Source: SFHK01 sp964554795 (GTDB lineage Bacteria; Bacillota; Clostridia; Christensenellales; Aristaeellaceae). From it: a stretch of 33,695 nt of DNA. Below the pieces are notes generated by a model. That model ran no database searches. It saw only the letters and a list, made by a program, of their open reading frames with translations, and had not been told where the DNA came from. A program made the position numbers and the translations under genes. Each line of letters opens with the position of its first letter. The first letter of the stretch is position 1. The stretch lies in assembly GCA_964554795.1 (NCBI GenBank), contig CAZKQB010000039.1, positions 1 to 33,695 on the forward strand, written 5' to 3'. Below are positions 28,385 through 33,695 of this stretch, in pieces.

Positions 28385-29341
28385 ATGGATATTTTTGAAA
28401 AGCTGTCGCTGGCCGGTCTGGTTCCGGTCATCAAGGTAGAAGACGCAAACGATGCCGTGCCGCTTTGCCGCGCGCTCAGCGACGGCGGGCTGCCGGTCGC
28501 GGAGATCACCTTCCGCACCGCCGCAGCAGAACAGGCAATTCGCAACGTCTCCTCCGCACTGCCGGAGGTTATTCTCGGCGCGGGCACCGTGCTTTCCGTC
28601 GATCAGGCAAAGCGTGCCATGGACGCAGGCGCGAAGTTCATCGTCAGCCCCGGCCTGAATCCCACCGTCGTGGGCTATTGCGTGGAAAACCATATTCCCG
28701 TGCTGCCCGGCTGCGCCAATCCGTCTGACATCGAAGCAGCCATGTCCTTCGGTCTGGACACCGTGAAGTTCTTCCCGGCAGAGGCCTCCGGCGGCATTAG
28801 CTTCATCAAGGCCATCAGCGCGCCGTACGGCGGCATGAAGTTCGTGCCCACCGGCGGAATCAACGAAAAGAACCTGATGGACTATCTCTCCTTCCCCAAG
28901 GTGCGCGCCGCGGGCGGCAGCTGGATGGTGCCGGGCGATGCCGTGAAGGCGAAGGACTGGAGCCGCATCACCGAGCTGACCCGGCAGGCCGTAAAGGTTA
29001 TGCTGGGGCTGAAGCTCGAGCACATCGGCATCAACAGCGGTTCGCCTGAAAAGGCGCTTGCCGACGCGAAGGCACTGTGCGCGCTCACCGGTCTTGCACT
29101 GAAGGAGGGCAATTCCTCCGTGTTCGCCGGCAGTGAATACGAGTGCATGAAGAAACCCGGCCGCGGTACCAACGGCCATATCGCCCTGTCCACCTCCAAC
29201 CTGCTGCGCGCCAAATGGCACCTTGAAAAGCGCGGCTTCGAATTCGACGAGGACTCGCTCACCGTCAAGGACGGACGCCCGGTTGCCATTTACATGAAAA
29301 ACGAAATCGCCGGCTTTGCCATTCATCTTCTTCAGAAATAA
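28385..29341 (+). CDS. KDPG/KHG aldolase with C-terminal VOC-like domain
   Basis: The aldolase splits 2-keto-3-deoxy-6-phosphogluconate (or 4-hydroxy-2-oxoglutarate) to pyruvate and an aldehyde. Residues 1-205 carry the whole class I barrel: GLVPVIKVEDANDAVPL, PVAEITFRT with Glu40, ILGAGTVLSVDQA, FIVSPGLNP, DTVKFFPAEASGG with Schiff-base Lys128 and VPTGGINEKNL. The usual enzyme stops near residue 210. Here about 110 residues follow (KLEHIGINSGSPEKALADAK, HIALSTSNLLRAKWHLEKRG, IAGFAIHLLQK) that resemble a glyoxalase/VOC half-module. Its role may be dimerisation or metabolite sensing. The ATG follows GGGAGG. It has its own promoter and a strong hairpin behind it. Confidence 0.88.
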   Translation: MDIFEKLSLAGLVPVIKVEDANDAVPLCRALSDGGLPVAEITFRTAAAEQAIRNVSSALPEVILGAGTVLSVDQAKRAMDAGAKFIVSPGLNPTVVGYCVENHIPVLPGCANPSDIEAAMSFGLDTVKFFPAEASGGISFIKAISAPYGGMKFVPTGGINEKNLMDYLSFPKVRAAGGSWMVPGDAVKAKDWSRITELTRQAVKVMLGLKLEHIGINSGSPEKALADAKALCALTGLALKEGNSSVFAGSEYECMKKPGRGTNGHIALSTSNLLRAKWHLEKRGFEFDEDSLTVKDGRPVAIYMKNEIAGFAIHLLQK

Positions 29342-29357
29342 AGCTGCATCGCAAAGC

Positions 29358-29394
29358 GCGGGCGCGCCGGTCTCTGTTTGACCGGCGCGCCCGC
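29358..29394. terminator. Strong hairpin between convergent genes
   Basis: A perfect 15-bp GC-rich stem (GCGGGCGCGCCGGTC / GACCGGCGCGCCCGC) around a 7-nt loop. It lies between the aldolase gene (+) and the DUF6273 gene (-). T-runs are short in both directions, but stem strength and position support a bidirectional terminator. Confidence 0.7.
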
Positions 29395-29422
29395 ACTCGA
29401 TTCGATTTTATCCCGGAACGCC

Positions 29423-30127
29423 TTACGGCATCGTCACCCAGATCGCAGGACGTACGCCGCGGCGGGTACGGTTCACAATGTATCCCCAGTTATCGACGCC
29501 GCCGTTTCCGTCGATGCCGCATACGGCGCTGCGCCAATCCATTTCATCCCACACGGACTGATCGTAATTTGTCACTCTCGCCGGCGTGCGCAGCCACGAC
29601 CAGCAGCCGCCGCTCAGCCACTGATACGCGCCCTTCGCAATGGCCGCCTTCGTGGGATAGCCGATTCGCTCCTCCTCGCTTCCGAAAAGCGTGAAGGCCT
29701 CCTCGTAGCTCAGCAGGAACACGTCGCCGACTGCAGCTCCGTCGGGCGTGTAGCCAATCAGACGCGCCTGCTCCTCGTCGGTAAACGCGATGTCCTTAAA
29801 TTTTCCGTTCAGCCAGTTGTAAATCTTGCTCTTCGGCCAGTTGAAGGTTGACTTGCTTCCTCCGCCATTTTCGCTGTTGAAGTAATCCCAGTCGATCACA
29901 TAGCGGGTAATCAGAAGCGCGTTGTCTCCGTCAATATCCAGCACGATCCACTCAAGATCCTCCTTGCCGTTGGAATTGACTCCGTCCTGCTCATACACGC
30001 CGAACGTCACGATTTCACCGATGTACCAGCTATCGGTATCGGCCTTCGCCGACGCGATTCCCGCCTCGCCCATGCATCCCGCAAGAAGCAGCGCGAGCAT
30101 GATAAGCGTCGCCAGTGTTTTCTTCAT
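29423..30127 (-). CDS. DUF6273-type lipoprotein
   Basis: The 234-residue product starts with a lipoprotein signal (MKKTLATLIMLALLLAGC, lipid-modified Cys18), so it is tethered to the outer face of the membrane. The mature part matches the DUF6273 pattern of clostridial surface proteins: IGEIVTFGVYEQDG, DLEWIVLDIDGDNALLITRY, the Trp-rich core FNWPKSKIYNWLNGKF and GGCWSWLRTPA, and the ending RRGVRPAIWVTMP. The domain has a formylglycine-enzyme/lectin-like look, but its function is unknown. AGGAGGGG precedes the ATG. It is transcribed alone from a strong promoter with an 85-nt leader. Confidence 0.8.
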   Translation of the reverse strand: MKKTLATLIMLALLLAGCMGEAGIASAKADTDSWYIGEIVTFGVYEQDGVNSNGKEDLEWIVLDIDGDNALLITRYVIDWDYFNSENGGGSKSTFNWPKSKIYNWLNGKFKDIAFTDEEQARLIGYTPDGAAVGDVFLLSYEEAFTLFGSEEERIGYPTKAAIAKGAYQWLSGGCWSWLRTPARVTNYDQSVWDEMDWRSAVCGIDGNGGVDNWGYIVNRTRRGVRPAIWVTMP

Positions 30128-30220
30128 CCGTTTCCCCTCCTAAACGCAATTATTGTCGTGTATCCGTTTTTAAATTCATCATGCCGTCCCTCCTGCGCTT
30201 CAATCAGGCATGATATGCTT

Positions 30221-30249
30221 ATTATATCGTCTTGCGCAAAGGCAGTCAA
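30221..30249 (-). promoter_or_regulatory. Promoter of the DUF6273 gene
   Basis: TTGACT (30244-30249), 17 bp, TATAAT (30221-30226) on the minus strand, nearly perfect. The remainder of 30250-30323 shows nothing further. Confidence 0.85.
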
Positions 30250-30323
30250 CGTTTATGCAAAATTTAATTAAGAAAAACGCATATTCAGGAAATTACAATC
30301 CTGCTACGGCTGCCTGGTGAACC

Positions 30324-30360
30324 AAAAAAACAAGCGCTTCGGCTGACAAATCCGAAGCGC
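30324..30360 (-). terminator. Terminator after the PII-like gene
   Basis: On the minus strand GCGCTTCGG / CCGAAGCGC (9 bp, perfect) is followed by TTG and seven T. It lies 21 bp after the PII-like gene stop. Confidence 0.9.
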
Positions 30361-30381
30361 CCGCTTCTATCTTCCTTGCGA

Positions 30382-31086
30382 TTACGGGTTGCTGTTCATA
30401 TTCTCCATCACGCTGCGCAAACCCACGATGTTTTCCACCGGCACGGTGAATACAACGGCATGCGCCTCGCTGGCCGCGCCAGCCTTTTCCATGATGGCAT
30501 GCATGACGGCGTCCTTCTTCTCATGCCGCACAGCAATGAGAAGCATTTCCTTTTCATTTGCGATGGAAATGCCGAAGAATTTCGCCGTTCCGGTGGAAGC
30601 GGTGCCCTTCGCATGCACAATCGTTCCGCCGCCCGCGCCCGCGCTGCGCGCCGCGTCCATCACCAAATCAGAGGTTCCGTGTTCGGCGATCGCCATAATC
30701 AGGTCGTAGGGGTAATTCTGCTTCTCTTCCATTGCTCCCACCTCGCTGTCTTCCTCCTTGATGTCGCCAATCAGATACTTCATGGCACGCGCGCCGCCGA
30801 TGCTCGTCACCGGCAGGCTCATTGCAATGCCGCAGCCAGGCATATTGATGCCCATGCTCATGACCATCTCCGTCAGAAGCCGGTTCACCTTGCGTCGGCT
30901 TCCCAGCGACAGCATGACCACCTTCTCCGTAACGCCCAGTCCCAGTACATCCAGCACGCTGCTCGCCGCTGTTCCTTCGCCGGGCACGGAGAATAGAGAA
31001 GACATTTCATGCTCCCGCAGCAGGGACATATACTTCTCTTCCGAAGCGCGCTTGATGATCATAAGAAGCGCTCTTGCGCAAAACAT
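30382..31086 (-). CDS. Tandem PII-like signalling protein
   Basis: PII-type proteins bind nucleotides and small metabolites and switch transporters on or off. The 234-residue product is about twice the normal 112 residues and appears to hold two related halves. The C-terminal half is clearly PII-like: DLVMDAARSAGAGGGTIVHA, FFGISIANEKEMLLIAVRHE and the family end VVFTVPVENIVGLRSVME. The N-terminal half is more diverged (VMLSLGSRRKVNRLLTEMVM, GCGIAMSLPVTSIGGARAMK). It lies 15 bp after the DUF1538 membrane protein gene, which strongly suggests it controls that protein. AGGGAGG lies eight bases before the ATG, and a terminator follows. Confidence 0.82.
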   Translation of the reverse strand: MFCARALLMIIKRASEEKYMSLLREHEMSSLFSVPGEGTAASSVLDVLGLGVTEKVVMLSLGSRRKVNRLLTEMVMSMGINMPGCGIAMSLPVTSIGGARAMKYLIGDIKEEDSEVGAMEEKQNYPYDLIMAIAEHGTSDLVMDAARSAGAGGGTIVHAKGTASTGTAKFFGISIANEKEMLLIAVRHEKKDAVMHAIMEKAGAASEAHAVVFTVPVENIVGLRSVMENMNSNP

Positions 31087-31101
31087 ATCGGGTACCTCCC
31101 T

Positions 31102-32613
31102 TTACATCTCGATGATGTCTTCGTCCTCGGATTCTGCCGCGCCACCGTCGGCGTGCTTCTGCTTCAGCTTGAAGTACAGACCAAGAATCTGAATGGCGAT
31201 CAGCGGCGTCATGGCGACCATGGCAACCACGCCGAAGGCATCCGAGGCAATGTTTCCGCCCACGGCGCCGCACGCGCCCATGGCCAACGGAAGCAGGAAC
31301 GTGGCCGTCATCGGGCCGGAAGCGACGCCGCCGGAGTCAAATGCGATGGATGTAAAGATCGGCGGCACAAAGAACATCAGAATCAAAGCAATTGCGTAGC
31401 CGGGAATCATCAGATACATGATCGGGATGCGCAGAAGAATGCGCAGCATCGCAAGACCCACCGAAATGGATACGCCGATGGACAGGCTGGTGCTCAGCGC
31501 CTTCTTCGGAATCGCGCCCGCGGTCATTTCATATACCTGCTTGCTCAGAACATGCACCGCCGGCTCCGCAGACACCACGAAGTAGCCGATTACCATGCCC
31601 AGCGGTACCAGAATCCAGCGGTAGCTCAGGCTGCCCAGCAGCTGACCAATCAGGTTTCCGACCGGCATGAAGCCCACGTTGACGCCCAGCAGGAACAGAA
31701 CCAGTCCCACATAGGTATACACGATGCCCACCAGGATGCGCGCCACATGGCGGAAGTGCAGCTTCAGCATCGTAAACTGCATGATCAGGAAAAACACCGC
31801 AATCGGCGCCAGCGCGATGCCGACCTCCTTCATGTACTTCGGCAGCGCCGAAACGAACATGTGCCACAGCTCGATGGACGTTTCCGGCATCACCGCCTCC
31901 GCCGTAGTCTGCACCACCTCGCCCGGCTGATAGATCAGGCTCAAAATCATAACCGCCAGAATCGGGCCGACAGAGCACAGTGCCACAAGGCCGAACGAAT
32001 CGCTGTCTGCATTCCGGTCACTGCGTATGGCCGACACGCCGACGCCCAGCGCCAGAATGAACGGTACGGTCATAGGGCCAGTGGTCACACCGCCCGCGTC
32101 AAACGCCACGGCCAGGAAGGAATCCGGCACGAAAAACGCCAGCGCAAACACAACCGTGTAGGAAATGAGCAGAAGCACCCACATCTTGATGCGCAGAAGA
32201 ATGCGCAGAAGCGCAACCACCAAAAAAATGCCTACGCCTATGGCCACGGCCAGAATCAGCGCCATGTTCGGCACTCCGGGCACCTGCTCGGCAAGAACCT
32301 GCAGATCCGGCTCCGAGATGGTAATCATAATTCCCATCACAAGGCCGATGACGATGATCATCCACAGCTTGCGCGTACGCGTAATGGCGCTTCCGGCGTA
32401 TTCGCCGATGGGCGTCATGGCAATATCCGTTCCCAGTGTGAAAAGCCCCATGCCAAAGATCAGCAGAAGCGCGCCGAAGATGAACGCCAGAAGCGCGCTG
32501 GTCGACACCGGAATCATGAGAAAGCAGATCAAAAACACGATGATCGTGATCGGCAGCACGGATGCAAGCGACTCTCTCCATTTTTCCTTCAAAAGATTTC
32601 GGCTCTCGAGCAT
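31102..32613 (-). CDS. DUF1538 membrane protein, two-repeat form
   Basis: The 503-residue protein has about twelve hydrophobic helices arranged as two related halves. Each half carries the same signatures: an acidic ISEPDLQVL / SAEPAVHVL and a glycine-rich AFDAGGVTTGPMT / AFDSGGVASGPMT, with LLRILLRI before the latter in both. From memory, DUF1538 pairs (called UmpAB) have been reported as cation/proton antiporters in Halomonas; here the two halves are in one chain. I use ATG 32613, with GGAAGG just upstream, because the upstream in-frame ATG at 32664 lies inside the -10 box of the promoter. It is followed after 15 bp by a PII-like gene. The acidic C-terminus (ESEDEDIIEM) is probably cytosolic and could contact it. 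Confidence 0.85.
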   Translation of the reverse strand: MLESRNLLKEKWRESLASVLPITIIVFLICFLMIPVSTSALLAFIFGALLLIFGMGLFTLGTDIAMTPIGEYAGSAITRTRKLWMIIVIGLVMGIMITISEPDLQVLAEQVPGVPNMALILAVAIGVGIFLVVALLRILLRIKMWVLLLISYTVVFALAFFVPDSFLAVAFDAGGVTTGPMTVPFILALGVGVSAIRSDRNADSDSFGLVALCSVGPILAVMILSLIYQPGEVVQTTAEAVMPETSIELWHMFVSALPKYMKEVGIALAPIAVFFLIMQFTMLKLHFRHVARILVGIVYTYVGLVLFLLGVNVGFMPVGNLIGQLLGSLSYRWILVPLGMVIGYFVVSAEPAVHVLSKQVYEMTAGAIPKKALSTSLSIGVSISVGLAMLRILLRIPIMYLMIPGYAIALILMFFVPPIFTSIAFDSGGVASGPMTATFLLPLAMGACGAVGGNIASDAFGVVAMVAMTPLIAIQILGLYFKLKQKHADGGAAESEDEDIIEM

Positions 32614-32662
32614 CTCATCCTTCCTTTCCTGTTTGATTGGACTTTTTTGCCCCGGCGGCTTC

Positions 32663-32691
32663 ATTATAACAATGGCCTATAGGCATGTCAA
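32663..32691 (-). promoter_or_regulatory. Consensus promoter of the DUF1538 operon with palindromic spacer
   Basis: TTGACA (32686-32691), 17 bp, TATAAT (32663-32668): both hexamers are perfect. The spacer contains the 10-bp palindrome GCCTATAGGC. A promoter this strong usually needs repression, and the palindrome is a likely operator. Confidence 0.9.
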
Positions 32692-32833
32692 CGCATTTTC
32701 GGTTGCAAAACCGACGGAAAGATGATTTCTTCCGGACACTTGGCACGGCCCTTTCTGCAATTTTATGCCCATCCATATGGATACATGGAAAGTTCTCCGT
32801 AAATTTTCTCAAATCCCATTGATTTTGCCGAAT

Positions 32834-32861
32834 TTGGAGTGTATCATAGCGTTGCTATAAT
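32834..32861 (+). promoter_or_regulatory. pckA promoter
   Basis: TTGGAG (32834-32839), 16 bp, TATAAT (32856-32861), giving a leader of about 80 nt. The gap 32692-32833 between the divergent promoters shows no other feature I can support. Confidence 0.7.
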
Positions 32862-32947
32862 AAAGGATAGCAGGGCTTCATCGGTCCTACCCGCATGAGG
32901 TCTCCGCAACCGCAAAGGAATAATCAAAGAAAGAGGTTGTATGCAAC

Positions 32948-33695
32948 ATGGCTGAAATCGATCTGAAGAAGTACGGCATCACCGGCACAACGGAAGTTGT
33001 TCACAATCCTTCCTATGAAATGATGTTCGAAGAAGAGACCAAGCCCGGCCTGGAAGGCTACGAAAAGGGCCAGGTCAGCGAGCTCGGCGCTGTGAACGTC
33101 ATGACCGGCATCTACACCGGCCGCTCCCCCAAGGATAAATACATCGTCGTAGACGACAACTCCAAGGACACCGTGTGGTGGACGTCCGACGAATATAAGA
33201 ACGACAACCATCCCATGACCGAGGAAACCTGGAAGTCCGTAAAGGACCTCGCCACCAAGGAGCTGTGCAACAAGAAGCTGTACGTTGTGGACGCCTTCTG
33301 CGGCGCGAACCATGACACCCGTATGGCCATCCGCTTCATTATGGAGGTTGCCTGGCAGGCTCATTTCGTTACCAACATGTTCATCCGCCCGAGCGAGGAA
33401 GAGCTGAAGAACTTCGAGCCCGACTTCATCGTTTACAACGCCTCCAAGGCGAAGGTTGAGAACTTCAAGGAGCTGGGCCTCAATTCCGAGACCTGCGTTG
33501 CCTTCAACATCACCAGCCGCGAGCAGGTTATCATCAACACCTGGTACGGCGGAGAAATGAAGAAGGGCATGTTCTCCATGATGAACTACTACCTGCCGCT
33601 CAAGGGCATTGCCTCCATGCACTGCTCTGCCAACACCGATATGAACGGCGAGAACACCGCCATCTTCTTCGGCCTGTCCGGCACCGGCAAGACCA
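32948..33695 (+). CDS. pckA: Phosphoenolpyruvate carboxykinase (ATP), 5' part
   Basis: The enzyme interconverts oxaloacetate and phosphoenolpyruvate with ATP/ADP; in fermenters it often runs towards oxaloacetate and makes ATP. The visible 249 codons start MAEIDLKKYGITGTTEVVHN and include the substrate motif VMTGIYTGRSPKDKYIV, VVDAFCGANHDTRMAIRFIM, NTWYGGEMKKGMFSMMNYYL, LKGIASMHCSANTD and the nucleotide loop FFGLSGTGKT at the window edge. These belong to the ATP-dependent class. The start ATG at 32948 has AAAGAGG upstream; an ATG seven bases earlier is out of frame. The frame is open to the end of the window. Confidence 0.95.
   Translation, partial: MAEIDLKKYGITGTTEVVHNPSYEMMFEEETKPGLEGYEKGQVSELGAVNVMTGIYTGRSPKDKYIVVDDNSKDTVWWTSDEYKNDNHPMTEETWKSVKDLATKELCNKKLYVVDAFCGANHDTRMAIRFIMEVAWQAHFVTNMFIRPSEEELKNFEPDFIVYNASKAKVENFKELGLNSETCVAFNITSREQVIINTWYGGEMKKGMFSMMNYYLPLKGIASMHCSANTDMNGENTAIFFGLSGTGKT

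Noticed and set aside
32614..32664. Upstream ATG for the DUF1538 protein
   Set aside because: This ATG overlaps the TATAAT of a full-consensus promoter and so could not be in the transcript.
31009..32682. Plus-strand open frame of 557 codons, rich in His, Arg and Gln
   Set aside because: It is antisense to the DUF1538 gene; its composition is that of a reverse reading of membrane helices, and it has no start signals.
1..33695. CRISPR array, tRNA or rRNA genes, transposase genes
   Set aside because: I saw no regularly spaced repeats, no tRNA cloverleaf or rRNA sequence and no recognisable transposase or integrase in any frame.

Overview
The window looks like a chromosome segment of a GC-rich member of the Clostridia (Firmicutes). 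The evidence is AGGAGG-type ribosome binding sites in front of most genes, near-consensus sigma-A promoters (for example TTGACA-17-TATAAT), a Firmicutes-style rpmG-secE-nusG-rplK-rplA cluster, an L10-type rplJL leader, ATP-type PEP carboxykinase, and surface proteins with InlB, C-type lectin, SH3 and BspA-like repeats. A gut clostridium, perhaps near Christensenellales, is my guess; the sequence alone does not name the species.

Layout. 1-1040: rplL (cut by the window edge) and rplJ on the minus strand, with their leader and promoter. 1282-6090: a minus-strand operon of a membrane-anchored CotH-type kinase with three lamin-tail domains, a VTC-type polyphosphate polymerase and a DUF4956 membrane protein; all three genes use non-ATG starts. 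6174-9091: a secreted lysozyme/lectin/SH3/LRR mosaic protein and an RluA-type pseudouridine synthase, also minus. 9227-11680: rpmG, secE, nusG, rplK and rplA on the plus strand. The usual rplKAJL order is broken, and rplJL now lies about 10 kb away on the opposite strand, as one simple inversion would produce.

11813-16773: an FAD-dependent oxidoreductase (+), a pyridoxamine-phosphate-oxidase-fold protein (-), and an XRE/TPR regulator overlapping a half-size ABC exporter (-). About 16950-19770 is a visibly AT-richer patch with gene remnants, an unknown ORF, three GNAT acetyltransferase genes (one with an in-frame amber stop) and an NTF2-like gene. It ends exactly where rlmD is frameshifted at a run of seven A. 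19755-22230: pfkA and rlmD, translationally coupled (-).

22316-25207: a plus operon of a SpoU methyltransferase, two tandemly duplicated SGNH/GDSL hydrolases and a hydroxypyruvate-isomerase-like enzyme. 25279-27175: a secreted coiled-coil protein, a GNAT and a zinc-ribbon membrane protein (-). 27277-29341: D-lactate dehydrogenase and a KDPG-aldolase/VOC-like fusion (+). 29423-30249: a DUF6273 lipoprotein (-). 30324-32691: a DUF1538 membrane protein with a tandem PII-like partner (-). 32834-end: the start of pckA (+).

The metabolic genes (pfkA, ldh, KDPG aldolase, pckA) suggest a fermentative sugar user. The best candidate for an under-described system is the CotH / VTC / DUF4956 operon. The sequence is consistent with a membrane polymer synthase and translocator working with an extracellular kinase that could use the exported polymer as phosphoryl donor; that link is inference.
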